A DNA stretch of 64,000 bases from Bog-473 sp036268485 (GTDB lineage Bacteria > Actinomycetota > Acidimicrobiia > Acidimicrobiales > RAAP-2): assembly GCA_036268485.1 (NCBI GenBank), contig DATAUC010000007.1, forward strand, positions 23,678 through 87,677, in the 5' to 3' direction. The notes under the pieces are model-generated. The model was not told where the DNA came from and searched no databases. It saw only the letters and a program-made list of their open reading frames with translations. This document shows positions 53,839 to 62,495 of this stretch, in pieces. The position numbers were made by a program, and so were the translations under genes. The stretch's first letter is position 1. Each line of letters starts with the position of its first letter.

Positions 53839-54561
53839 TCAGGTCCGCGCCAGATCGGCGAATGCCGCTTCGGCCGCCACGTTGGCCGCCAGTTCCATGC
53901 AGCGATTCAGGTGCGCCAACGCCTTGGCCCGTCGTGGATCACGGGCTAGGTACTTGGCCACCGCCGCCACGTTGGCCGAGCCGTCCGGCTTGCTCAGTTC
54001 GAACACGGCCTGATCGACGATGTGCTCATCGGGCCTGTCGCTGATGCCGCGGTAGACCGACCAGGCTATGCCGGCCCGCTCGCAGATTTCGGCCACGGCG
54101 GCGGCTTCCATGTCGACCGCGCCAAAGCCCCCTTGGAGGATTGGTCCCCACACGGCGTCGTCGGAGAACAGCCCGTCGGTGGTCATGAGCGCGCCGGTGG
54201 CCGTACGACCGGCCAGAGGATGGGACTGGTAGACGGCACCGTCGGGGTACAGCTTCACCTGGCTGGGCACGAGCAATGAGCCGATCGCGAGTTCGGGGTC
54301 CAAGCCGCCGGCGATACCCACCACCATGACATGGTCGAAGGCGCCGTGGGCCAGCATGCGCTCGGTGGCCGGCCCAGCCAAGGACGGACGGATACCGATG
54401 AGACCGGCTGACACCGTCCAGCCGCCTATGTCTCCGCCGTGCGAGAACGGTCCGCCCTCGGGCAATTTGGAAAGCGCTCCGGCCCGGACAATGGCCTTCA
54501 GTTCAGGGCGCATGGGGGCCAACATGGCGACCCGCCGTGGCTCCGAAGTCGATTCGCTCAC
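53839..54561 (-). CDS. Nucleoside phosphorylase/MTA-SAH nucleosidase-like protein
   Basis: 240 residues: VMVVGIAGGLDPELAIGSLLVP and the VDMEAAAVAEICERAGIAW base-binding motif followed by RGISD are hallmarks of the PNP_UDP_1 fold. May cleave nucleosides or be an actinobacterial relative acting on hopanoid or nucleoside intermediates. The start at GTG 54561 lacks a strong ribosome site. Divergent from the epoxide-hydrolase-like gene. Confidence 0.78.
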   Translation of the reverse strand: MSESTSEPRRVAMLAPMRPELKAIVRAGALSKLPEGGPFSHGGDIGGWTVSAGLIGIRPSLAGPATERMLAHGAFDHVMVVGIAGGLDPELAIGSLLVPSQVKLYPDGAVYQSHPLAGRTATGALMTTDGLFSDDAVWGPILQGGFGAVDMEAAAVAEICERAGIAWSVYRGISDRPDEHIVDQAVFELSKPDGSANVAAVAKYLARDPRRAKALAHLNRCMELAANVAAEAAFADLART

Positions 54562-54641
54562 GTCGCCATTGTGCCGGATCCATCGGTAGCGTGGGGCGAG
54601 CCGACGAGTCGTTGGCTCAGTCACCGAACCGGAGGACGATC

Positions 54642-55016
54642 ATGCCGAGTGCCGAGCAAGTGGTGCGGGACTTTTGCAGCGCGGCCAGTCAACGCGATGC
54701 CGAAGCGCTGCGCCCCTTCTTCTCCGAAGACGTGGTGTACCACAACATCCCCATGGATCCTGCTGAAGGCATCCATGCCACCATGGCCGTACTCAACATG
54801 TTCATCGGCATGTGCGAGGAACTGGAGTTCGAGATCCACCATCTGGCGAGCGATGGTTCGACGGTGCTCACCGAACGAACCGATCGCTTCACCATGAAGG
54901 GGAAAACGGCACCGCTACCCGTCATGGGTGCCTTCCACGTCGTGGACGGGAAGATCACCGCATGGCGGGACTACTTCGATATGGCTCAGGTAACTGCCAT
55001 ATTCAGCGGGGGATAA
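54642..55016 (+). CDS. Limonene-1,2-epoxide hydrolase-like protein
   Basis: 124 residues, the typical length of this NTF2-fold family. The Asp-Arg-Asp set used by limonene epoxide hydrolase is visible as Arg79 and Asp81 in ERTDRF and Asp110 in AWRDYFD. Probable small-epoxide hydrolase or isomerase. ATG 54642 has a GGAGGAC site. Confidence 0.85.
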   Translation: MPSAEQVVRDFCSAASQRDAEALRPFFSEDVVYHNIPMDPAEGIHATMAVLNMFIGMCEELEFEIHHLASDGSTVLTERTDRFTMKGKTAPLPVMGAFHVVDGKITAWRDYFDMAQVTAIFSGG

Positions 55017-55024
55017 GGCTGCTC

Positions 55025-55576
55025 CTACAGGCCGCAGGCGTAGCGTGAGCTCCAGGGGTGGAAGCCGTACATGGAGTACAGGCGCAGGGCCAGCTGGTCC
55101 TGTACGGCAGGGGCCGCCTGGTACGGCCAACCGCTGTAGCCGAAGTCGTGCCAGGTGCTGACAAGGATCCCGTACGCACCTGATGGGGCCGACGGGTTGT
55201 TGTACTGATCGCCGGACTCGTGAATGCGGATGCACTGCCAATCGGCGGTGTCCACACTGGTGGCGTCCGAGAGCGACGGTGCCGCCGTTGGTGCGGCCAC
55301 GGTGATCACGGGGGTCGGTGCCGGGGGCGGCGTCGTGACCGGCGTGGTTACTGGAGTGACGGCCGGTGCCGGTATGGGGTTGCTGATGGTCAGTGCCACT
55401 GGTGAGGCAAACGAAGCCAGCGCTGTCTGAGACAGGCGGGTGACGTGTGTCTTGTGTGACTGGTGCTGCGTCTTGCCCTGGGCCAAGGCGGCCGTCGGGT
55501 TGTTCGTTAAGGTCAAAATTCCTACGGTGAAACCACTGACGGCCATTGCCGTCGATAGTGCAATGCGGATCCGCAC
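55025..55576 (-). CDS. Secreted resuscitation-promoting-factor-like transglycosylase domain protein
   Basis: 183 residues. Signal peptide at about 1-33 (ALSTAMAVSGFTVGILTL), a Pro/Thr-rich linker (PAPAVTPVTTPVTTPPPAPT) and a C-terminal lysozyme-like domain DWQCIRIHESGDQYN with catalytic Glu120 and SGAYGILVSTWHDFGYSG. Rpf proteins cleave peptidoglycan and promote regrowth from dormancy. GTG start has a GGGAGGTGCC site. A long non-coding stretch with a CRP-type site lies upstream. Confidence 0.85.
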   Translation of the reverse strand: MRIRIALSTAMAVSGFTVGILTLTNNPTAALAQGKTQHQSHKTHVTRLSQTALASFASPVALTISNPIPAPAVTPVTTPVTTPPPAPTPVITVAAPTAAPSLSDATSVDTADWQCIRIHESGDQYNNPSAPSGAYGILVSTWHDFGYSGWPYQAAPAVQDQLALRLYSMYGFHPWSSRYACGL

Positions 55577-56199
55577 GGCACCTCCCTTCGTCGGGCGCGT
55601 TGAAGCGCCAGGCTCTGCTCGGTGTGGGCGGGCTCCGGCCATTGCATACGCGCCCCGAACGGAGAGCGGGAAGGCATCGTCCGTTCTGGCATATCGCCGC
55701 AGGGTGTGCGGCCGGTTGTGTGAAGGCCCGGGGGTTGTCCTCGGTTGGTCCTCGCTTCGTCGTTCTCAGGGCTGCCCGACGTTCGGGCATGCCGAGACCC
55801 CGACAGGTCTGTGGTGGGTTCGATGCCGGCCATTTTCTGGAAGCAGCTGGTAATTCCGCTGCGCTATCTACCAGAAACGTCGATTCGGTTTTGCGGATGG
55901 GACATTACCAGGAGGGTGCTCGTTCAACCGTCTTTTGCCGATATACGGGTCTGACCTGGGTATTTATGACTCGGTATTGTGATCGATTTCACAAACCAGA
56001 GCCGATGTGCCACCTATTTGCCTGAATAGAGAACCCCTGATTGGGTCGGATTTGACTAAAGCACGAACACGACAACGGGGACCGCTTTATACGGTGTGAG
56101 CTGGAGTTTTGCCCTCGTTTCAGCAGCTAGTGGACCCACCTGCGTAGGGTCCTGGTCCGAACACGAGCCCGAAACCCCACCTCCGAGGAGTAATGGACC
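55577..56199. other. 620-bp intergenic region between the Rpf-like gene and the acyl-CoA ligase
   Basis: No credible gene. It holds a 6-bp hairpin GCCCGA/TCGGGC (55774-55788), a larger stem TTTCTGG/CCAGAAA (55834-55840 with 55871-55877) enclosing GCAGC/GCTGC, and a CRP-type palindrome at 55977-55994. A long leader fits actinobacterial rpf genes, but I could not recognise a ydaO-type c-di-AMP riboswitch here. Confidence 0.6.
55977..55994. promoter_or_regulatory. CRP/FNR-type binding site
   Basis: TTGTGATCGATTTCACAA: perfect 6-bp inverted arms TTGTGA/TCACAA around 6 bp, matching the TGTGA-N6-TCACA consensus used by CRP in E. coli and by Rv3676-type regulators in mycobacteria. In M. tuberculosis and Streptomyces CRP activates rpfA; here the site is ~400 bp from the Rpf-like start and ~206 bp from the acyl-CoA ligase start, so either or both may be targets. 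Confidence 0.75.
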
Positions 56200-57816
56200 A
56201 TGGCCCCGAGCCCGACAATTCCCACCTCAAACGCCGATTTCACCGTGGCCGGGCTCATTCGCCGGCTCGGACAGGGCCGCGGGGACGCCGACATGTTGGT
56301 GGCGGGAAATGAACGCCGATCCTGGGCCGAGGAGTACGCCCGGGCGTGCCAGGTGGCGCAAGCCTGTCGGCGCGATGGCATCGACGTCGGTGACCGGGTG
56401 GCCTTTCTGGATCGCAACGGCATCGCGTATTTCGACGTGCTGTTCGGTGGCGCGTTGCTGGGGGCCGTCAATGTGGCGGTGAACTGGCGATTGGCGCCGT
56501 CGGAAATGGGCGCCATCATCAATGACTCTGCGGCCCCGCTCCTCTTTGTGCACACGGACTACCTCTCAGCGCTGCCCGAGATGAACACTGCGCTCCCGGC
56601 CGTACGCCGCATCGTTGTGATCGGCGATGGCACCGATGCGGCCTCGTGTCCCGATCCGCGCGCCATTCCCTACGAACAGTGGCGTGAAGGATGCGCCGCC
56701 ACCGATCCCGGATACGTCGGTGCTGCGGACGAAGTCAGCATGCAGCTCTACACGTCGGGCACGACCGGGCTGCCCAAGGGCGTGATGTTGACCAACGCCA
56801 ACCTCTCCACGGCGATCTCCGAGGCCGGCCATACGTTCACCATCGACGAGAGCACGGTGAGCCTGGTGGCCATGCCGCTCTTTCACATCGGGGGATCGGG
56901 CTGGGCTCTGTGCGCCATGTCGCGGGGCGGGCGATCGGTCATCCTGCGCGATGTCGATCCGGCTGAGCTGCTGTCGCTGATCGAAGGCGAGCGCATCACC
57001 GAGATGTTCATCGTCCCCGCCGTGCTGATGTTCCTGCTGGCCACGCCCACGTTGGCCACCACCGACCTCACCAGCCTGCGTCACATCTACTACGGAGCCT
57101 CGCCCATCTCAGAAGACGTGTTGGTGCGTTGCATGGCGGCCTTCGGGTGTGGGTTCAACCAGGTCTACGGCATGACCGAGACCACGGGAGCCATCTCGGC
57201 GTTGCGGGCGGACGACCACGATCCCGACGGCCCCCGCCGCGGCCTGCTCCGTTCGGCCGGGCGGCCCAACCCCGGCGTGGAGATCCGCGTCGTCGACCCT
57301 GATTCGGGCCAGGACGCGGTTCTGGGCGATGTCGGTGAGGTCTGGACCCGTTCGGCCTACAACATGGCGGGCTACTGGGGGAAGCCGGAAGAAACGGCGG
57401 CCACGGTCAACGCCGAGGGCTGGCTGCGCACCGGTGACGCCGGCTACTTCGATGAGGAGGGCTACCTGTACCTGCACGATCGTATGAAAGACATGATCGT
57501 CAGTGGTGGCGAAAACATCTACCCGGCCGAAATCGAGAACGTACTGCTCTCCCACGATTCCGTGGTCGATGCCGCCGTCATCGGGGTGCCCGACGAACGC
57601 TGGGGCGAGACGGTCAAGGCCATCGTGGTCCTAGCGCCCGGCGCCACGCTGGACCAGGCGGCACTCATTGAGCATTGCCGGAGCAGCCTGGCCCGCTACA
57701 AGTGCCCCACCTCGGTGGACAGCACCGATGTCCTGCCCCGCAATCCCTCGGGCAAGATCCTCAAGCGGGAACTACGGGCGCCGTTCTGGGTCGGCCGCCA
57801 GCGCCACATCAACTGA
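56200..57816 (+). CDS. Fatty-acyl-CoA ligase (AMP-binding family)
   Basis: 538 residues. P-loop YTSGTTGLPKGV, VYGMTETTG, GWLRTGDAGYFDEEGYLYLHDR and the hinge/catalytic end NPSGKILKRELR with catalytic Lys. Activates a fatty or aromatic acid as acyl-AMP then CoA ester. Preceded by the CRP-type site. Ribosome site GAGGAG is just upstream of the ATG region. Acyl substrate not inferable. Confidence 0.93.
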   Translation: MAPSPTIPTSNADFTVAGLIRRLGQGRGDADMLVAGNERRSWAEEYARACQVAQACRRDGIDVGDRVAFLDRNGIAYFDVLFGGALLGAVNVAVNWRLAPSEMGAIINDSAAPLLFVHTDYLSALPEMNTALPAVRRIVVIGDGTDAASCPDPRAIPYEQWREGCAATDPGYVGAADEVSMQLYTSGTTGLPKGVMLTNANLSTAISEAGHTFTIDESTVSLVAMPLFHIGGSGWALCAMSRGGRSVILRDVDPAELLSLIEGERITEMFIVPAVLMFLLATPTLATTDLTSLRHIYYGASPISEDVLVRCMAAFGCGFNQVYGMTETTGAISALRADDHDPDGPRRGLLRSAGRPNPGVEIRVVDPDSGQDAVLGDVGEVWTRSAYNMAGYWGKPEETAATVNAEGWLRTGDAGYFDEEGYLYLHDRMKDMIVSGGENIYPAEIENVLLSHDSVVDAAVIGVPDERWGETVKAIVVLAPGATLDQAALIEHCRSSLARYKCPTSVDSTDVLPRNPSGKILKRELRAPFWVGRQRHIN

Positions 57817-57912
57817 GTCTGGGCTGGCCCCGGGGAGTGGTCCACGCTCTCATAGACTTCCCAGATCGTTCTGGGTCGGCGTACAGCCGCCTCCAGCAAG
57901 ATCACCCTTCAG

Positions 57913-59127
57913 ATGAGCACCCTCCGCCCCGAGACAGACGTCGCCTCGCTCTCGGGCGATCTGGTTGTCCGAACTCGGAGGGGGGGCTACCTCGACATCC
58001 TGGGGTTCTTCCGGGTGGTGGCCTTCGCCTGCGTTGTCGGCCAGCACTCGTTCCTCTGGACCGGCATGGCCAACAACGTTCCCGGCACGGCGTTCATCAC
58101 CGTTCTGCACTTCACCCGGGACGCCTTCTTCTTCCTGTCCGCCCTGGTCGTCTGTTACGCCCAGATCACCCGCCCGCGCCGTCTGTGGAGTTTTTGGAAG
58201 CGCCGGTACCTGCAGATGGGCGTCCCCTATCTGGCCTGGACACTGATATACGTCGTCTTCACCATCCTGCGTCCGGGCGGCACCTGGAGCCATTTCGGCT
58301 CCTACCTGTGGTCGGACCTGTGGCTTGGCTACTACCAGCTCTACGTCGTGGTGGTGCTCTTCCAGCTGTACCTGGTGGTGCCGCTCCTACTCAGGCTGCT
58401 GCGTTCGACCAGGCACCACGTCGCGGTCATGGCTGTCAGCCTGGCCTTCGCCGCCTTCTTGGGCATCGTCCTGCACTATCACTCCCACCTGGGACCGGTG
58501 ACCCACGCCATGAACTGGATGAACCACTGGGTGCCCTGGTCGCGTGACATCTTGAGCTACCAGGAGTTCTTCGTGGCCGGGGCGCTCATGGCGTTCCATC
58601 TCGACCGGGTGCTCGCCTTTCTCGAGCGCCAGCACCGCCAGATTCTCTGGGTCAGCGGTGCCCTGGGCGGGGTGACCGTGCTCTGGTACTACGTCGCCAT
58701 CTGGTCCGGGGCCTCGACCGGATCAGCTTCGGACATCTATCAGCCCATTGCGTTCGTCTGGTCGTTTGCCGCCATTGCCGGCATCCTCAGCCTGAGCTGG
58801 TCGTGGCAACAGCGTCGCCTCTTTCCCCAGACCGGAGCACGCCGGCGCTGGCCCATCACGTTCCTGGCCGAGTTGAGCGGCGGCGTCTATCTCAGCCACG
58901 TGCTCTTCATCAACATGATTCGAGCCTGGCTGGAGGGATTGGGATGGCGGGACCATATGCCGTGGCCGGCCGTGGTCATCGTCCTCTACGTCGGCACGCT
59001 TGCCTGCGCCCTGCCCTTCGTGGCGCTGATCAAGCGCTCGCCGTTGCGCTGGGTCCTCGGTGGCCCCTTCCGCGTTGCTCAGCGCACTGAGGCTGACGCG
59101 GGCATTGCCCTCCCCGCCACGACGTAG
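57913..59127 (+). CDS. Membrane acyltransferase, Acyltransferase_3 family
   Basis: 404 residues, about ten membrane helices. Family pattern: RRGGYLDILGFFRVVAFACVVGQHSFLWTG in the first helix with the conserved His, FFFLSALVVCYA, FWKRRYLQMGVPYLAWTLIYV, and GGVYLSHVLFINMI near the end. O-acylates cell-surface sugars or lipids. The start has no clear ribosome site. Confidence 0.88.
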   Translation: MSTLRPETDVASLSGDLVVRTRRGGYLDILGFFRVVAFACVVGQHSFLWTGMANNVPGTAFITVLHFTRDAFFFLSALVVCYAQITRPRRLWSFWKRRYLQMGVPYLAWTLIYVVFTILRPGGTWSHFGSYLWSDLWLGYYQLYVVVVLFQLYLVVPLLLRLLRSTRHHVAVMAVSLAFAAFLGIVLHYHSHLGPVTHAMNWMNHWVPWSRDILSYQEFFVAGALMAFHLDRVLAFLERQHRQILWVSGALGGVTVLWYYVAIWSGASTGSASDIYQPIAFVWSFAAIAGILSLSWSWQQRRLFPQTGARRRWPITFLAELSGGVYLSHVLFINMIRAWLEGLGWRDHMPWPAVVIVLYVGTLACALPFVALIKRSPLRWVLGGPFRVAQRTEADAGIALPATT

Positions 59128-59130
59128 TCG

Positions 59131-60825
59131 CTAGCCGAACGTGAAGTCGTAGGCGGCCACGCCGGGCGAGAAGCTCAAGGTGAGCAGTCCGCTCTCCAGC
59201 TGCTTTTCCGAGAACAGGGTGTAAAGGCGGGGCACCCCGCTGACGTCGACCGTGGACAGGTGCTTCCCGTTGTAGGACACGTCGACGGTCCCCGTACCGC
59301 CCAGCACCAGATAGACGTCATCGGCCGTGAAGTGGAGGGTCAACGAGGCGTTGCTGCCCGCCGTGGCTTCTTGACTGTGCACCGTCCAGTTCCCGTTGAG
59401 CGCGTAGTTGTCCAACGCAACGCTGGAGGGGGCGTGGTAGTCGGTCGCCTTGTTGTGGACGAGCGGCGGCGTGCTCGTGCTGTACTGCGACTCGCTGTAG
59501 CCGAGATAACTCTCCTGCGTGATCGGGTTGGTCGGCGTCTTGTTGGCTACGTCGGTGCGCGGCGGCAAGGTGGTTGTCCCGTCAGCGGCCAGCAGGTCCC
59601 GGATGTTGCTCTCCATCTTCGCGTAGTTGCCTTCGCCGAAGTCGTAGGCGCGCACCTCTCCGGTCTGGTCGATGAGGTATTCGGCCGGCCAGTACTCGTT
59701 GTTGTAAGCGTTCCAGGTGCCGTAATCGTTGTCGATGGCTACCGGGTATTTGATGCCCAAATTCCCGGCCGCGCTCATCACGTTGGAGACCACGTGTTCG
59801 AAAGCGAATTCCGGGGTGCTGACCCCGACCACGACCAGGCCGTCCTTTTTGTAGTCCTTGTACCAACCTTCAACATGGGGCAAGGCGCGCTGGCAGTTGA
59901 TGCAGGAATAGGTCCAGAAGTCGATGAGGACGATCTTGCCCTCCAGCTGGGTCAGGGTCAGTGGCTTGTTCCCCGGCGTGTTGAACCAGCTGAGGATGCC
60001 GGTGAAGTTGGGAGCCTTGCCCAGGTTGGGCAGGTTTGCTTCCTTCGGCGCGGCCGCTTGCTTCTTGGCGAACTTGTTGGCTTTTTCGCCGCTGAGATGC
60101 TGAAGTTGCTTGGAGATAGCGGAGTTGCTTTCGATTCGATCCTGCAGTGCTGACGTATAGCCCGGGACATCTCGTTGCAGAGGATCGAATAGTCCCACCG
60201 CGATGGCCAGCGTGGTGAGGGCCAACACGGCACCGGCCGCCCGTCGCACGGCAGGCAGGTGATTGCGCACCTGCTTCCAGCCGGTGGCCCGCTGCGCGAT
60301 GATGGCGAAGATAAGCAGAGGAATCGCTGCACCGACGGCATAAAAAATGGTGACGAAGAAGGACGAGGCGTTCACCCGATGATTGGCGGCCGCCGTCGAA
60401 ATGGCGGCCAACACTGGACCGGCACAGGGTACAAAGACCAGGCCGAGGCTCAATCCGAGGGCGAATCCTCCACGTGAGTCGGCATAACGGGACGAACCGA
60501 GGCGAGCGAACGGCTTCTCAATCCACTCGCCGATGATGGGGATGAGGAGACCGGCGGCCAGCACAAAGAGCAGACCGATCCCCAACCACTTGAGGAAGTC
60601 CAAGGGAAGCCCGAGCGCGCTCAGCACGGTTACGCCTAGGAGCTCGGCGAGGCTGAAGCTGATCACCAACCCGGCAATGATCAGGAACGGTCGGCGCTTA
60701 CTGGTGCCGGCCGAGCCGCCGGCAACGATGACCGGGAGCACGGGCACGATGCAGGGAGAGAAACCGGTGATGAGCCCCCCGAGAAAGGCGATGAAGAAGA
60801 GTTCAGCCACCGACGACCGGTCCAC
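59131..60825 (-). CDS. DipZ-like thiol-disulfide protein (CcdA + thioredoxin + carbohydrate-binding-like domain)
   Basis: 564 residues. CcdA-like six-helix domain (1-220) with cysteines in GFSPCIVPVLP and VPCAGPVLAA, then an extracytoplasmic TlpA-like thioredoxin domain with CxxC in YSCINCQRALPH, and a C-terminal beta-sandwich (from ~470: YALNGNWTVHSQEATAG) as in mycobacterial DipZ. It moves reducing power across the membrane for cytochrome c or surface protein maturation. GTG start without a clear ribosome site; the exact N-terminus may be a few codons downstream. Confidence 0.9.
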   Translation of the reverse strand: MDRSSVAELFFIAFLGGLITGFSPCIVPVLPVIVAGGSAGTSKRRPFLIIAGLVISFSLAELLGVTVLSALGLPLDFLKWLGIGLLFVLAAGLLIPIIGEWIEKPFARLGSSRYADSRGGFALGLSLGLVFVPCAGPVLAAISTAAANHRVNASSFFVTIFYAVGAAIPLLIFAIIAQRATGWKQVRNHLPAVRRAAGAVLALTTLAIAVGLFDPLQRDVPGYTSALQDRIESNSAISKQLQHLSGEKANKFAKKQAAAPKEANLPNLGKAPNFTGILSWFNTPGNKPLTLTQLEGKIVLIDFWTYSCINCQRALPHVEGWYKDYKKDGLVVVGVSTPEFAFEHVVSNVMSAAGNLGIKYPVAIDNDYGTWNAYNNEYWPAEYLIDQTGEVRAYDFGEGNYAKMESNIRDLLAADGTTTLPPRTDVANKTPTNPITQESYLGYSESQYSTSTPPLVHNKATDYHAPSSVALDNYALNGNWTVHSQEATAGSNASLTLHFTADDVYLVLGGTGTVDVSYNGKHLSTVDVSGVPRLYTLFSEKQLESGLLTLSFSPGVAAYDFTFG

Positions 60826-60967
60826 TCAGTTGGTGCGTCACTGCTTACCTACCTTCGGCTCGCCCCTCCCGGCGGAGGAAGCTACTGGGTGTCCTTCGTA
60901 GATATACGTCGCCCAGCTCGCAATGGATGGCGCGCCGTGCAGCGCGGGACGGCCAGACTGTCCGGCG

Positions 60968-61576
60968 GTGATCAGCGTCGATTTCGTCTATGTGGGGGCC
61001 GCGCTCGGCGTTGGTGGCACCAGCGTCTACCTGCGCGACACGTTGCGAGGAACGACCCAACCCAATCGGGTCACTTGGTTACTGTGGGCGGTAGCGCCGT
61101 TGTTGGCTACGGCCGTCGAGCTGCGGGCCGGCGTGGGTGTGCGGGCCCTGACCACCTTCGTGATCGGCTTCATGCCCCTCCTGGTCTTCGTGGCCTCGTT
61201 CCACAATCCGGCCGCGGTATGGAAGATCCGGCGGCTCGACTACGTCTGCGGCGCCATGTCGTTGGCCGGTACTGCCGCCTGGTTGGTCACCCAGAACGGC
61301 GTGGTGGCCATCGTGGCCGCCATGGCGGCGGACTTCCTGGCTGGGATCCCCACCCTGATGAAGAGCTGGACCAACCCGGCCAGCGAGACGGTGACGTCCT
61401 ACGCCGGGGCCGTGGCCAACTCGGGCCTCCTGCTGCTGACAGTCGACCACTGGACCACCGACGTGGTGGCCTTCCCACTGCTCATCGTGGTGGTCGGTGC
61501 CCTGGAAACAATCCTGGTCGGACTGAAAATCGGGCCCCGCCTGGCCCGTGTCCGGACGGAGCGAGCCCTGGCCTGA
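60968..61576 (+). CDS. Hypothetical seven-helix membrane protein, PQ-loop-like
   Basis: 202 residues with about seven hydrophobic helices. Repeated TQPNRVTWLLWAVAP and NPASETVTSYAGAV segments give a two-repeat look reminiscent of SemiSWEET/PQ-loop proteins, though not convincing. Function unknown. Start GTG 60968 has no good ribosome site. Confidence 0.65.
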   Translation: MISVDFVYVGAALGVGGTSVYLRDTLRGTTQPNRVTWLLWAVAPLLATAVELRAGVGVRALTTFVIGFMPLLVFVASFHNPAAVWKIRRLDYVCGAMSLAGTAAWLVTQNGVVAIVAAMAADFLAGIPTLMKSWTNPASETVTSYAGAVANSGLLLLTVDHWTTDVVAFPLLIVVVGALETILVGLKIGPRLARVRTERALA

Positions 61577-61619
61577 TAGGAAATCCCCCGACTCATCACT
61601 TCGACTCAAGGGGATGCTT

Positions 61620-62489
61620 GTGCCTACCGCTCACGTCAACGGAATCGACATCGCGTACGAGGTCAGCGGCGACCCGGCCGATCCGGCGCTCCTGCTGGTC
61701 ATGGGGCTCGGCGCTCAGCTCATTGTCTGGCCCGAAGCATTCATCAACCAGCTCACCAAGCACGGCCTCTACGTCATCTCCTACGACAACCGTGACGTCG
61801 GCCTGTCGACCAAGCTCGAGGGCCTGCCCGACGTGGTCGGCCTCTTTGGCGGCGACTTCACTTCGGCTCCCTACACAATTGAGGACATGGCCGATGACGG
61901 TGTCGCCCTGCTGCGCCACCTCGGCATTGCCAAGGCCCACGTGGCGGGCGCGTCCATGGGCGGGATGATCGTCCAAGCCATGGTCATCCACCATCCCGAC
62001 GTGTTCATCACGGCCACATCGGTCATGTCGACCACGGGCGACCGCAGCGTGGGTCAGCCGACCGGTGAAGCGCTGAGCGCGCTGTTGCGACCCATCGCCA
62101 CCAACCGTGACGAGGCGATTGCCGGGAGCGTGGAGGGTGCGAAGATCATCGGTTCGCCGGGGTATCCCGCTGGAGACGACGTCGTGGCCGCCCGGGCCGC
62201 CGAGTCCTACGACCGCGGCTACTTCCCCGAAGGTACGGCCCGACAGCTGGCCTCCATCCTGAGTGCGGTCGACCGCACCGAAGGGTTGCACGGGGTCACA
62301 ATTCCCTTCCTGGTGATTCACGGTGAAGCCGATCCACTGGTGCAGCCGAGTGGGGGCGAAGCCACGGCCGCCGCCGTGCCCGGAGCCAAGCTCCTCACCA
62401 TCCCCGGAATGGGGCATGACCTGCCCGATGAGCTCATCGGGCAAATCGTGGACGCCATCATCGCCACTACGGAATTGGCCTCCGTCTAG
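61620..62489 (+). CDS. Alpha/beta hydrolase
   Basis: 289 residues: nucleophile elbow GASMGGM, preceding oxyanion region LLLVMGLGAQLIVW, SYDNRDVGLSTK, Asp in VIHGEADPLV, and His in IPGMGHDLPDE. Similar to DhaA/EstB-like esterases or aclacinomycin methylesterase-type hydrolases. GTG 61620 follows AAGGGG with 6-nt spacing; ATG 61614 is too close to the same site. Confidence 0.88.
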   Translation: MPTAHVNGIDIAYEVSGDPADPALLLVMGLGAQLIVWPEAFINQLTKHGLYVISYDNRDVGLSTKLEGLPDVVGLFGGDFTSAPYTIEDMADDGVALLRHLGIAKAHVAGASMGGMIVQAMVIHHPDVFITATSVMSTTGDRSVGQPTGEALSALLRPIATNRDEAIAGSVEGAKIIGSPGYPAGDDVVAARAAESYDRGYFPEGTARQLASILSAVDRTEGLHGVTIPFLVIHGEADPLVQPSGGEATAAAVPGAKLLTIPGMGHDLPDELIGQIVDAIIATTELASV

Positions 62490-62495
62490 CGGGGG

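Noticed and set aside
55522..55833. A 103-codon minus-strand frame (MAGIEPTTDL...) upstream of the Rpf-like gene
   Set aside because: Overlaps the Rpf-like start out of frame and has the look of a spurious translation from non-coding sequence.
55801..55880. A tRNA-like stretch with GGTTCGATGCC resembling a T arm
   Set aside because: T stem has a mismatch, no matching acceptor or D arm, and no anticodon loop could be built on either strand.
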